Notes under the pieces: model-generated
Databases searched by the model: none
What the model saw: only the letters and a program-made list of their open reading frames with translations
Told to the model about the DNA's origin: nothing
Part shown: piece after piece, positions 29,944-44,100 of the stretch
How the letters are laid out: every line of letters begins with the position of its first letter
Position numbering within the stretch: the stretch's first letter is position 1
Assembly (NCBI GenBank): GCA_012934845.2
Contig: WNNJ02000123.1
Coordinates: 1 to 64,000, forward strand
Length of the DNA stretch: 64,000 nucleotides
Reading direction: 5' to 3'
From: Pomphorhynchus laevis
Lineage: Eukaryota; Acanthocephala; Palaeacanthocephala; Echinorhynchida; Pomphorhynchidae
Program-made: the position numbers and the translations under genes

Positions 29944-32900
29944 ATGAAACCCTCTATTAATAAGGTGCAACAACTATGGTCATACTCAACACCATTGGAC
30001 GTTTTGAAAATAGGTGATTTATTAAAACTTACAAATGAGCAACTCTCTAAAAGAACTCTCTGTCAGGTTTTTTTAATTTTATGTTTTTTTTATTTTACTC
30101 TATTCTAGCAATTCAAAATCAGCTGTCTTTTTACTTGAAATTTTTTGTTAATAATCATTTTAAAAATCATTTATGATAAATTATGTTTTCTTATAAATAA
30201 AGCTTATTTCGGTTGCAAATTTGTCAGGCAGTATTTTTCAAAATATAATAATCTATATTTTTATTAATATAAATGTATTTATATTTATAAATGTATTTTT
30301 ATTCCACTTTTGGCATTTATTAAATTAATATACATTTAATAAATTATTATATAAAGTATTTTGAATATTTATAAAAGTATAATTTTTAAAATCAGCCCTT
30401 TTAAATACTTTTTATAAAATTTTACCTTAAAAAATAAAACGTAAAACTTGGTGTAACTCATTTTTAGATTTTCACATTCAATGCAGAACAGAGACTTGAT
30501 ACATAATATAAAACAATAACGTAAACATAGTAGCCTTTCAGAGTTGACAACTATTACAAAAATTTAAAACTCAATGTAACAATAATAACAATAATCTAAT
30601 TATGAAAAAGTACTGATTTTCAACCAATCATTTATTTTTAATATAAAAGGAGTTATTATAATGAATCCGTATTACTGACCAAAGATGTGATTCGTTAGCT
30701 GATATTTGTCAAAAATATTTCGAGCCCTTTAATTATTCCAAATTTTTAAATTGTATTACTTTTTAAAACGCCACTAAATGAAATAATTTCAGGAGTTATA
30801 AAATAATTGTATTTTTAAAATAATTTTATAATTTAAAAGTAATATTTTTTATGCAGATAATTTAATTTACTTTCTTCATTATGAACACGTCAATTTATTT
30901 TGAAATTTGTATCATTCTAAAATTAGCATTTGTTTGTCGAAAGGAAAATATCTTATGTCGACTTTATACAATTTAATTTAGCTGAGTCGTTGGTATTCAA
31001 AACTTCTGCTAATTGCGGTGATAACAGTCAAGGTATGTGACAGCTGTATTATTTTACATTAAATAAAACATTTGATTTGCAGTGTAATTCAGACTAACTG
31101 ATATTCCATTGTTTCATCATTTAAATTAAACATATCAATTCACTTACTGAATGGCATTTTATTGTTTATATTAATTTTACAAAATACATCAAATAAAGTA
31201 ATAGTCAATCAAGTAATATTTTAGTGAATAATTTTTAATAATGAAGGTCAATAGCAACGGTCAATAATGGAAGTCAATCAAGTAGTGATCAATTTTAATT
31301 GTCAATAGTAATGGCAAAAGTAAGGAATAGTCAATCAATAAAATTAATTAGCATTAAATGTTGCATTCTAAGAAAAAATATGGGAATGATACTAGGATGA
31401 TATTAATTACTGTTAAATATTATAAAACACTGAGTTTAAGCTTTTAATTTTGATAATTGGGTTTTATCTGCATATGATGAAATAGCTGTCGAAATAAAGA
31501 CCTTAAAACATAACGTTATTTGCAAAAAAAATATTGCATTCAATAATTAGGTTAACTGGTTAATTAATAGCAAGATATAAATAAAATTAACAATAATGTG
31601 AAAATTTTATTCCAAATACAAAAGCAACAAAAAGCAGCATTGAGCTTTTAGAATCTGTAGAGTTGATCATCTGATGTTATACTCATGCAATTAAATTTCC
31701 ACTTTATCTTCGTTATTTTTGAAATCAATGCTGGAAGGAGACAGCTAAAATAAATTACTATAAATAGTACTCTTTAATATTTATTTTGTAAAATATTTAA
31801 TAATATTTATCAGAGAAAATATGTCATTAGTATGTATTTGGCCTAACTGATATGTTGGGTCGAGGAATAGATGCCGAAACATTATAAAATAACAGTTTCT
31901 CTAGATGGCCTCTAATCCTTATTCTGATACATCGTATATTATTTATACATCAACACATTTAAAATTTCAATTTTAAATCGTAATTTTATATAAATATAAA
32001 TTGTATAAAATCTTATATTATTATTTATTATTTATCTTTAATTCATTAATAGTATAAAATACGTAGACTCAGTTATCTGATTTGACAAAATAATTTTTAT
32101 CGCTATTGTTGGGATTAAATTTTAACTTGATATAAATATAAATTATATAACATTTTATATAATTATTTATTATTTATCTTTATTTTAATGTATATATCGT
32201 ATAAAATATGTAGACTAAGTTATCTGATCTGATAGGTTAAGTGGGTTGAACCACCCGTAACAACTCTATTCTTACTGATATATATTATATATCAGTATGA
32301 ATAATAATATAGTAAACACATTTGTAATTTCATTTTTAAATTATAACATGATATATTCAAACTCTAATCGCAGATAATGTTTTAATAGTAAATCTATTGT
32401 TTTGTGGAGTCAGTTCCATACCACACATTTTGAACGTGATTTTCAATTCAACAGCGAGCTCTACAAAATTCAATGTAAACTAGACGCAAAATTATAACAT
32501 ATTTTAATGTTTTTAATGTTTTAGATATTGGTATATTGCGCAAATGATTTTCAAACAATTCGCTTACTGATATTATATTATATTCTATTAGAAGATACCT
32601 TAATATCAAGTATCAGCGGTTAGTAGATCAATTTTTTAATTTTTTAAAATTACTTTAGATTAATTACAGTAGCAAACTACGTTATTTGATCTATATCAAT
32701 GTATTTTTGTAATAATGCAATTTGAAACATATTTTATATTTTAATTTATATTTTATCATTTCATATTTTTTATATTAACCATTTTTATTTTAAAGTTGCA
32801 GTTTTAGACTCGACAAAATCTACTTAATTTAATCGATATTTATATAATAATGAAATTTTATATTTTAATTTATATTTTATATTTTGTCATTTCATATTTT

Positions 32901-35900
32901 TTATATTAACCATTTTTATTTTAAAGTTGCAGTTTTAGACTCGACAAAATCTACTTAATTTAATCGATATTTATATAATAATGAAATTTTATATTTTAAT
33001 TTATATTTTATATTTTGTCATTTCATATTTTTTATATTAACCATTTTTATTTTAATGATACCTGGGCAGAGCCTACTTAATTTGATTGATAATGATGCAT
33101 TTTCGTGTTTACTACACGCCTAATATTTAAGTTTAATTTTTATGTAAAAATCAAAAATTTAAGTTGCATCACAAATTTTGACTTTTTTATAAAATAGTGT
33201 ATTATTTTAAAGGATTTAACTATTAATCAAGTAATATCTTAATTTAATGTAATTTAAACATACTAATATAAAATACGAAGAATAACATTTGTTTGCTAAA
33301 AGAGAGTGGTGAATTTAACTAATCTGTATAACTTTACATACTGGTTAGTTGTCTATATTAGTTAACTTGATTAACTGTATTTTAGCATAAAATTTAGTTA
33401 TTTTAAAATGTTCTATTCTAATAAGTTACTTTATTGTTCAGGTTTTTTAATTTTTCAAATGCTATAGCCAAAATTAAACTGAAATTGCATATTTTGACTT
33501 GTACCTTCTCCTTATTAAACGCTTAAATATTCAATCTCGAAAGAGTTATAATTTATTACTTGAAGCCGGTGTTTCGTATTGTAACCTTCCCTTGTCGATG
33601 ATTAATATAAATAATATATTTTTAAACGTTGCAACAATCGCAACGAACATAGTTTGTAAGCTCTGATTTAGGAAGAAAATAAATTAGCTTAAACTAATTT
33701 AGTTTAAATATTTTGATGCTAGATATTTGTAAAATATTTAAATATTTGCATTTACTCTTAATTGTACAATTTACATTAAGGTAATTCAATTTATCTATTA
33801 ACAGGAAGCATTATTTTTCAATAAATCTTTAGTGTAAAAGGGTATTAAAGATTGAAGAATTTTTCCAATCTTAGCTATTAAAATGCTGTAAACGAATCAA
33901 TTATGAAGGAGTGCGTTTATCCGTATTCAAAGCACATTGAGTAAATCTGCCAAATGTAAAATTCAAATGACTTACACATTTAATGATTTATGGTCAACGT
34001 ATTAATGTACACATTGGTTATAAGTTAGCTTACCGCGGAATAGCCTTTATCATGTATGAATCTAATGATGCACAGCAATATGCAAATTAATAATTTTAAA
34101 AGAAAGCTATTATGTAATCAAATTTAGCTGTAATATTGACGCGATTCACAAACCATCGATAATCTGCTCACTATTGTAAAAATCAATACAATTTTATTTC
34201 AATTTTAGTGTCAAAACATCTAAACAATATTTATAAGTAACCAAATGTAGTGCCAAAAAATAATACATCTAAACAATATTTAATGAATAAACTATCTTAA
34301 CTTCTTTGGATTTGGTTTCATTAATATTTTGTTTATCTTTATAATATCTTTGGAATATTTTGTTATTTTTACTAAAAAACCAAATATTTTGGTGGACTTG
34401 AATATTTTGTTGGATCACATTTGTCAAGTAAAATAAATTATATTCTGCAGAAACGAGAGAATGCTTCTCCGACATATTTGCAAATATTAAAGTTACAGAA
34501 AAGTCGTATACTATCCTGAGAAGAGCATGCGTTGGACTGGTTAATATTTTGCAGTGAGCTTACAAGTTATTAATTTATGCTCCAATTATAAATGTTATTA
34601 TCATTTAGAGAACAATTAAATTCGCGTGCATCTACATCCTGGATAAATTTACAATTCTTTCGGGTATGTCTAATTTAGCATATAAGATCAAATGAAAATT
34701 TCACTTAACAGATCGATCAAATAACGCAGCTAATTCATAAACTTAATACCATCGGACTATTAGAACATCAACGAAGACTTGATAGTATGGATATATGGTA
34801 TATTATGCAATTAAGATTTTTAGATACATGTTTTAATATTTAATATATATTACCATATTAATAGAAATTAATATATTAATTTAAAACATTGTGGTACTTT
34901 ATTTATTGTGTGCCTTGACAGGTTTCACAAATAACTTGACTAGGCTCAACAACATATAATTAGATAAATTTCAGCAAGAGACATCACTGTGTGCAGAACT
35001 ACGAGAGAAAATGAATTTACCAGCAACAACAGCTTTTGAACTCCACATATACAAATGTGGATGAAATTGAAAGTAGCAACGCCTAAGTTCATCACAACAC
35101 CATCTGTAATGCAGAAGACCAGGTACCAATCGTGTTACGCTAAAAGTTCGCTGGTAGTCAAAGAGCTTCGATCCATTGCTGTTACTAAGATATGTTTCGT
35201 AAAATTAAAATTGTTAAGGACATTTCTTTATGCATAAAAAATAAGGACATAAATATAACAATAAAGATATTAAAAATACAAAAATAAAGGATATAAAAAT
35301 ATAATTATATATTATAATATAAATATATTATTTTATATAATAATAAAATATATAAATAATATAAAAATAAGGACCTTTTATAAGTACATTTCTTTATGCA
35401 TTCTATGCCAAAAGTCGTGATCGTACGTGAACCACATATTCAATGACATAACTCAAAGACTGGAGTTTATGGAAAATACACAATGGATTTCTACCGGAGA
35501 AGGTAACAAGGAAACAAAGTTAAGGATTTCAACTATACGTCCGAGATTTCATCAAATCATAATTGATGATTGTCATACATAGACAATCATAATTATAAGC
35601 TTTCAAAATAAAGTTTGAAAATTCTAGAGTAATGTACACGTTAATGTAGATAATTTATAAGCCACAAAGTTTTCAGGTCTAGGCAATATCAATTAAAACA
35701 AAATATACAATTGTTAGCAATAATAATGCAAAGATTAATAATTATGCCACTGCTAAGCCGGATAATCCACAGTGATTATTTAAATCGTTAAATAATGTTG
35801 GCCCAGGTATCAATTAAAGAAGATTGTGTATTTAAAACATTAAAATTTATAATTTATTGGCTAGAGCGACAACATATTGGATCATAAATTCATTATAAAA

Positions 35901-36886
35901 TATTTTTACGATATCAGAAATACAATTTTAATACAATTTTAAGATTCCTGATTGTAATTTAAAGAATCATATTTGTTGTGCAAAATATCATCATTTCAGA
36001 GAATAAACATATTTCATATGAAGGTTATCATCATTTGATAGATAACAGAAATCAATCACCACCGGGTCAGATTCATGTCAATCAAGTAAATATACTTTTT
36101 TATATACTTTTGTCTTTTTCATCATGTTAAACATTTAAAATTATATTTTTATCTCCATCACTAAAAGCTGGCAGTTTTGTGAAATATGCACATCTCAGAA
36201 TAATATTATCGAATTATAATATTTAAAAATGCATGATTTAATTTAGGGAAGATTATTCGCGTCGTTACACAGGTTCAAGATATGACATAAGAAATCGGAT
36301 ATTTGAATACGAATATTCATTCAGAATTGATAAATACGCACAGGTAGATGTTTTTTAATTTACACTCGATTAAGTTAACATTACATTTAGAAATATGTTG
36401 TTATATAAGCATAATAGTGTAAAATATTTAAAAGCAAAATATTGTACAAACAAATATCATCCAGAATAAATATTCATCAATTAAATGCTTTATGTTTTAC
36501 AACTCAATTAATAGTTTTTGCTACAAAATAGTTAATATTACATCGATGGACGGGATTTGGTGCCTGCTATAACATAATTTCACGATGGAAATATTTTATC
36601 ATATTTTGAAAACAAAGTCTTTGTGAATGGATCTATTATGAATCGATTAAATCATCAAAACATTTTTTAAACACACGGGATTTTAGCATTTTATTAAATT
36701 AAGCGATGATAAAGATTTTAAAGAGGCTTTTAACAGCTTTAAAAACTTATAAATCAACCTACGTATTGAATTCATCATAGTCATCTATTCCTAAAATATT
36801 AAATAACAAAATGAATACTTATTTAACTTTGTGGATAATATTTTCAGCTTTGTAATAGTCAACGGCCATCGTACTACCGATCATTA
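29944..36886 (+). CDS. Multi-exon host gene, 5' and middle exons (model incomplete)
   Basis: Exons with splice signals: 29944-30066 (ATG start, MKPSINKVQQLWSY..., donor CAG|GTTTTT, phase 0); possibly 30982-31032; 34609-34663 (EQLNSRASTSWINLQFF, donor GTATGT); 34712-34797 (IDQITQLIHKLNTIG, LLEHQRRLDSM); part of 35434-35502 (DITQRLEFMENTQW, donor GTAACA); 36000-36085 (NKHISYEGYHHL, phases fit the previous exon); 36247-36343 (EDYSRRYTGSRYDIRN); 36848-36886 (LCNSQRPSYYRSL). Several neighbours agree in phase, but 36085 to 36247 does not, so an exon is missing or wrong. The product looks hydrophilic and partly coiled-coil; I cannot name it. It may be one gene with the exons at 41146-46660. Introns hold PLE pieces. 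Confidence 0.4.
31805..32230 (+). mobile_element. Naiad-like PLE 3' fragment in an intron, with an extra tail
   Basis: A diverged paired motif (31810-31912, keeps GCCGAAAC and the TATTTGGCC junction) plus AT-rich tail to the ACGTAGACTCAGTTATCTGA end near 32075; a second tail ends near 32230 with GTAGACTAAGTTATCTGA. Confidence 0.6.
32750..33060. repeat. 131-bp AT-rich tandem repeat, about 2.3 copies
   Basis: CATATTTTTTATATTAACC recurs at 32762, 32893 and 33024, a constant 131-bp step. The first two units carry TTGCAGTTTTAGACTCGAC in full; the third diverges after 33055. Near-identity suggests recent duplication. It lies in an intron of the gene model. Confidence 0.8.
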
Positions 36887-37239
36887 GTATTAATTCCTAC
36901 ACATATTTAAAGATATTTGTTCATTTCATGTATAGAAACAAATTTCTTGCACTGAACTGAAGCAGAGTTTGAAATACAAAGTGCTAAATACTGTCAGTTT
37001 GCAAGCTTAGCAGCTGTCGAGTTGCTTTTGAAGATAAATTTCAGCAGCTTTCAACTAATGACCTTTAATTTGTATCTAAGACAGATATACATTAATATGT
37101 TTAAAAATATTATAGAATATTCTAAGCTATTTGGGTAAGATATTCAACTTTTTAGTATTAATATTATAGTTTACTATAAATTATATAGTAATTTATACTA
37201 TATAGGAGCTGACCCCTATAATTATACTATAATTTTAGG

Positions 37240-40200
37240 AGCCGCTAGGTGCCAGTCGATTAAGTATAAAGCTGGAACATATTGTCAATTAACCTCTTCG
37301 TTGAGTGGCCTGGGCAATGTATGTTCAACATTAGTCGATGAACGGATAAATAATTGACTTGCTTGCATCAGCCATCAGTCATTTCATAGACTATCTCAAA
37401 TCCCTCCAATGATTCTAATGGCAGATTGGACAATAGACGAAAAGGCGGAAGAGAGTCACGGATGTCTGCTTCCTTACAGTAGCGATGTTTGATCATAAAA
37501 AGATATCGGGAGGAGGAGATAGCCAAACAAACAAAATAACTCTAATTACTTCAACGGCGTCTTGGACAATAGACGAAAAAGCAACAGAGAGCCACGGATG
37601 CCTGTTTCCTAAAAGTATCGATGTTGGATCATCAAAGAATATCGGGAACCGCGGAAGAGGCGAACAAACAAAATCAAGATAATGAACATGACAAGCAAGA
37701 AATTTACAAAGAATAAATTAGAAGCTATAAACAGCGGTCAACTCACCACTGACCGAAATAGTTTTCATTGTCGGGTGGCGTGTGACCAGGCAGTTGTACG
37801 GAAAAAGCGAATGATCATCAACATATAAAGCGGACTAGCCTTCATGTAGGAACGTTAAATGTAATCTCGCTGACAGGAAAGGAACCAGAATTAGTTGGAG
37901 AGATGGTTCGCTCCTGTCTAGAAATAGTCGGAGAGACCTATCTTTAATATTCTGGAACTGGAAATAAACTTTAAGATCAAGGTTGAACCTTGAATTATTC
38001 GGGAGTTAACAACGGAAAGTGACGGCAGGATTGAATGCTCGTCAAACCTGTTAAACCCAGACGTTGTGTTAGGGCGCGTTGAGAGCGTCTAGCATAGGAT
38101 TACGTCAAAGAACGTTTTTATGGCTACATCTGAAATGACTTTTCTAGATTTTCAAAAGAGTTAAAGAGCATTGATCAGGAATTGGACATGTTTAGATCCT
38201 CGCTTGCCAAATCGACTGTAACAAATAGAGGCTTGAAAGCATTAGGTGCTTGTCGCGGAAGTAACCCTCGAACTGCCTGGTTGACACCAACAGTTAGATA
38301 TTTCGTCCAATAGAAGAAGCTGGCTTATAAGGCAAATTTGGCTGATAAATCAGTGGAAGCTGTAGACAAGTAACGACGGGCAAAGAGAGCTTCAGCTCGA
38401 GCAGATACCGAAGCGAAGAAGGCGTCATGAGAGAAGTTTGGAGAGCACTTAGAACTTGATTATTGGTCAGCTTCAAAGATGTTTTGTAGGACGATCTAGA
38501 GCCATCGTGTTGGAAAGCATAAATCTCCACTAACTGTCTATGACAAGAGAGGGTCTATGCTGACTGATTTAAAGAAATTCTTGGTTGTTGGAAAGAGCAT
38601 TTTAGGAGTCTCTGTAAGCCGGTGGATTTGCCTTCTCTTGTAGAATTAGAGCCTTTAAAACCAACGGAAGAGCTTATCTTGCGAAGATATCATTGCTGTT
38701 GTTAAAAACTTCGTAATGACAAGTCTTCTGGAGTAGATTAGATTCTATCTGGAGCTTTTAAGGCTCTCGGCTTTGTAAGCATGAAGTAGCTAACACGGAT
38801 ATTCAATGTCGCATCGAAGTCGGGCAAGGTTCCTAGTGAGTTGCAAACTGGATTAATGGTACCAATCTTTACGAAAGGTTACCGAAGAGTGTTTCCAATT
38901 ATCGGACATCACTCTTCTTAGCCAAATAGTAAGCTATTTGCTAAGATTCTTGAGTTAAGGATACGATAAATAGTTGAGGGACAGTTGAAAAAAACAACGC
39001 GGCTTTCGTCCTAATCGTGCAACTACAGATCAGATCTTTACTCAATCAATTATCCACGAATGGTCTAGTGAGTTCTCTTTACTTATCTACATGTGCTTTG
39101 TAGGTTTGCAGAAGGTTTTCGGCCGAGTTACGCGAGAGAGGGTGTGTAAGGTAATAAATGAATATGGGATACTCCCTATCTTCGGGTAGCTGTGGTTTCT
39201 CTATATTAACAAAGTATGAGTTGTGTTCGTGTTCTATGTAGGAAATATGAATCATTTCCAGTAGGCACCTGGCTTCGTCAGTGTTGTCCTTTGTCTCCAC
39301 TTGTGTTCCTTGTTTACATAGACAAAATTACGAGACGGGTTGCTCTGTCGGATGTCGGCCTTCAGTTCGATTACATCGGAATACCAAATCTGCATTTTTC
39401 AGATTATGTTGTCTTGTTGGCTTCTGATCCTAAGGATTTGCAATGCCTACCAGATCGAATTACGATGGAATTGCAAGGAAACAGGGATGTTGGTTAGTAC
39501 CTCCAAGACTGTCTCTACATGTTCATCTCGGATTCAGGTGTCAAGGTCAACCCGGATCGAGGAAAATGTTCTTCCTGATGTAAAAGACTTCAAGTATCTG
39601 TGGGTATTGTTCTTGAGGGACGGCAGGAACATCAAAAAGATTGAGAAGCGGATCTGTTTAGCTAACGCAGTAATGAGTTCTTTATACTGGTATGTTGTGG
39701 TGAAGCGGGAGTTGAGTTTTCAGTCGTAGCTTTCTGTTTACCTCGCAATTTTCGTTTCTATCTAAACCTATGTTCATTAGTTTTGTGTTATGACCGAAAG
39801 GATAAGATCTCGGACACACGCTACCGAAATGAGGTTCCTTTACTGTATGATCGGTCCTAATCTTAGAGATAAGGTTAGGAATTCAGTCATAAGTGATAGA
39901 CTCTGAGTTAAGTCGCTGCTTCTCTACACAGAAGAAAGTCAGTTTAGGTGTCTATGACACGCTCTGAGGATGTTTAGGGTTCGCCTTCCTCGGAGTGTTT
40001 TCCAGTCTGGACTCTCTGGAAAGATACCTCGAGGTAGACTTCGGTATCGGTGGAGAGATCTAATCTTGAAACTGGTAGAAGCCAGCTTTGGGCTATCTTT
40101 AAGAAACTATGGTCTGTCACTCACGATCGCGATGTCTGGAGTAGTTTGGTTCGTACACTGCCTCCACGACCCGACACCCGGACCTGTGGTTGACAAAAAA

Positions 40201-40240
40201 ATCTGGTATTTTTTTCTTGTCAATAAATTGTTGTTATTAT
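37240..40240 (+). mobile_element. LINE with APE endonuclease and RT, RTE-like, decayed
   Basis: Order: a duplicated leader (37426-37680), an endonuclease start (LHVGTLNVISLTGKEPELV near 37850), RT motif B as GTWLRQCCPLSPLVFLVYID (39255-39320), motif C site as HFSDYVVLLASD (Ala-Asp-Asp replaced), VSTSKT, DVKDFKYLWVLFLRDG (39580-39620), VVKRELSFQS, and a C-terminal GRLRYRWRDL then the PTPGPV end (40020-40190). These match a LINE family frequent in fish and invertebrates, with an RTE-like tail. Many stops and shifts; dead. It ends before 40250, inside an apparent intron between exons 36886 and 41146. Confidence 0.65.
37426..37680 (+). repeat. 136-bp direct duplication in the LINE leader
   Basis: TTGGACAATAGACGAAAA at 37426 recurs at 37562; both units continue with GAGAG(T/C)CACGGATG and ATATCGGGA. 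They have diverged by roughly one fifth. It may be a repeated 5' UTR module. Confidence 0.6.
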
Positions 40241-40249
40241 AAATTATAT

Positions 40250-41145
40250 TGAACTCGTTATTATTTTAGTAACCCCCTTAAACAACTCTAATTTTCATAA
40301 CTTTTAGTAATTTTGTGACATTTAAAAAGAGTTATTTACAAAAATATATGAAAGCTATTGGTGCCAAGTTATCATTGCTATGAGATAAGTATTGGTATTC
40401 GAACTACAACAAAATCATCATCATATTGTTATTAATTACAATTCATTGTTTCCACTTTATGGTCTATTTTATCATTTAATAACTCTTTTGCATTAAATTA
40501 TAAAACCTTTGTGAATTAATTAATAAATTATCTACAAGTAATCATATTATTTGTTAGAACATATTGTTCAGTAACAAAGTCACTAGAAATATTTATATTT
40601 TAAAAATAAATTAAAGCTAGTTTTAAAAAATTAACTGATTTGAAAAAATCCACAATGATTTACTATTTATATTTTTCATCTTTAATCCAAATAGAGTTTA
40701 AATAAACTTTATTAAATTTAGAAAGAGTTCATCCTGACATTTATAGGAGGTCATATCAAGTTTCTCCTAGTGACCCCTAATATTTATTATAAACTATTTT
40801 AACCTATTTTATCCGAATTAAATGAGTACAAACCAATCCAAGTTTTTGATACGACCAGCAAATACATATTTATACTCATTTAATACCTACTACCTTAAAC
40901 TTACTACCTTAAAATTATTTAAATATTTCTTAATTCTTACAATTTAATGAGTATACTTGCATTCAAATGCATGTTAATCATTAAGGATGTCGTAGATCGA
41001 AATACATATAGCAAATGGCGATCAACTGGAGTTGCATACGATGTAGGTACTCCGCGATATTCAAATTCCACAATTTTGCATAACCAAGACTGTTCGGTAC
41101 AGGTAGTATAAAATGAGATATCAATATAAACATTTTCCATTGCAG
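40250..41145. other. AT-rich DNA, probable intron
   Basis: No element recognised. It ends in a good polypyrimidine tract and acceptor (TTTTCCATTGCAG). Confidence 0.4.
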
Positions 41146-44100
41146 ACAGATGCTTTTATATGTGATATTCTTCATGGTCCGTTTTTATCACTGAACTTTG
41201 GTGAACACTGTAGACACTCTTCTAATAACGATCAATACTCAGCATCCGGCTTAACAAAATCTCTAGCAAATCTGCTCTTAAACCGAAAATTTATTTTAGC
41301 AGACGATCAAATCGAAATTTCAATAAAAGGTAGTCAAAAATCATGTTTCTACTATGGTCTCGTTGTGCACATGATTACGGTATTTCCGATAGGCTAATTT
41401 ATAAGCGAAAACTGTCAACACTTATAATCGTACATTTTTTTTATTGCAATTCATAGTAGGATTTACTTTTTTTATCATTAAACTATGAGGTTTGATATCA
41501 CAATTGCCTCATAAGTTTGTAAGTTTGAATTACAAGTATTTGCTGCTAGGACTGTATAATTTGTATAACGCAATATAAAGCTCCCGTTGCATTTTAGTGT
41601 CCAATGCGTATTGGCTAAGGTTGTAGAATGCTTAAGTAATAAAAGTTGATGCACTTTCAATTACTGAAATACTACGTTTATTAAATTTAATGATGAATAT
41701 TAAAAAAGTATTTAAAAAAGTATCTCTTTATATATCTATAATAAGTATTTATAAAAGATGGTTAGTTTATAAGATAAAACTGAAAAATCAAATGATGTGT
41801 CGTATCTTAAATGTATGAACACACTATGCCTACACTTGCTGAAATTAGAGCATAATGTAGACACTTAAGTAATCGTAATAATAGAAATAATTTGTTAAAT
41901 TTATTTAAGATCAACGCATTTTTAATATTTCAAAAATATTCTAATGCTTAACTATAGTGATTTTTCTTGGTTTTGGAAATGAAATAATTATTCCATCAAA
42001 TATTTAATTATTTAATGTCAATGATTTTCCTGCTTTCGGAAATGAACTTCCTCAAATTCTAACCTCTTACTTATTATGCTATTTAAATAATTATTCTCAA
42101 AAACCAGGCGGATTGCGAATTTTTTCGTGAAACGAGAATACTTTTCGAATAGTTACTGTATTTTATCATACATATGTGCATTAATAATAATCTAAATATA
42201 CAATGGACGCAGAAAAAAAGGTTGAATTTTAATTTTTATCATAAAATTATAAAAAATCAATCATTGTCATTCAACAAACAATATTCCTTTAATGAAAATT
42301 AAATGCATCATTGAGTGAGCTTGGCCGATTTAACAGAATCAAAACTCGTGGTTTTAATGATATCAGAACACATTGTTTGCGAGAACTTAATCAAATTCTT
42401 ACTTAATTATTATGCTATTTTGTGAAATTTTAACTCAGGCATTTCACATCAACCATAAAAATATAACACCGTTGTACCCGTCCGGAATGTTCCTGTGTAT
42501 ATAGTTAAAACAAACTATTTGTAATACTTTCTCAAAAGTTTAAATTATTAAATTCCAACGGATTTCCTCTGGTTTTAGAAATGAGATAATTATTGTCAAA
42601 AACTTGTGGATTACTAATTTTCTCGAGAAAATTAGTAATTTTCTCGTTTCTCGGGAAACGAGAAACAATGCACTTTTAATAGTTCCTTGTAATAACCAAA
42701 AAATGAACTTATTTGACAAATAACGCATTAATTGATATATTTAATAAATAATTGGAGAGCAGTGAATTATCTGTTAAGATATATTAGATGAAATTGAAAG
42801 TGAGGAAGATTGTCGAAGAAAAGAACAGCAATGGAAATCGCTTCTTCTAAAATACGCCGAATCGGGTAAGTTTCTGAAATTTTACGAATTTAAATTAATA
42901 AAAAGTTTTTATTTTTTTATTAACAAATATACAAGAAACATATTTTTGCATGAGCATTCATGCATACCATATAATATAAAATATAATACATTAAATAATG
43001 AAATTTTAAGAATTGCAACAATATGTAATGATATTGGCTTTTCTTCAAAATCATTTAAATAATTTAATAGATACATATTTTAAACTAGGTTACTATAAAA
43101 ATAACATCAAGCAGAAAATAGTAAAATATATAAATCAACACAATAATATAAAGAATAAATTTAAACTCTTAAGTGGCAAATTTTTATGGATGGATAATAA
43201 ATAATATACTTTGTATTAGAATAAGATACTAGATAGTTATTTCAGAGGAAATACGTCCTTAACACGTATTTGGCCCCGCTGCTATGTTGGGTAGAGGAGT
43301 TAGGGGCCGAAACCTGATAGCATAGCAGTTCCTCCAAATGACCTCTAATCGTTATTATGATACATCGTCAATTATTTATTATTCATAAAAGAATGACTTT
43401 TATTTTAAATTTAAATTTTTTATTTTAACTTGATATAAATTATATTAAATCTTATATAACAATTATTTATTATTTATAATTATTTATTTGAAATTTATTT
43501 AGCATTATTTTTAATTTGTACTTGGTATTTAAACTACACCTTGGTATTTATACTATATTAAACTAGGTTACTTTGAAAATATCGTCAAACAGAAAATAGT
43601 AAAATATATAAATCAACACAATAATATTAAAAATAAATTTAAAGTTATGTGCGGAAAATGTTTATGGATAAATAATAAATAAAATGATAAGAATTAATTT
43701 ATTTATTAGTTATTTATTTTATTATAAATAATAAGATTTAGTCATATACACTATATAATCAAATATAATCAATAAAAGACATTTACGACAAGCACATTTT
43801 ATGTGATTTACAGTTAAATCACATTAAACCTTAAATGAGGACTTAAGGAATCTTTATTTGTACCATCTGTACTCATCAGTACGAGAGTACTGACGAGTTG
43901 CAAATCGGTTTTATGGCAGTCGCTAATTAACGTTCATATAATAGAGCATATTTTACATGGTCATCGAGCTACATCATTATGTCATCAAGACACTTGATGT
44001 TTTATTTAAGTCTGTTAAGTCTGTTATGTCAAAAGCTTTTATTGAATGTAGCACAAGAATTGATAAAGACTGTAAATAGTTGATAATGATACATTATTGA

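Noticed and set aside
32750-33060. CRISPR-like array
   Set aside because: Only two to three adjoining units without spacers; a plain tandem repeat in animal DNA.
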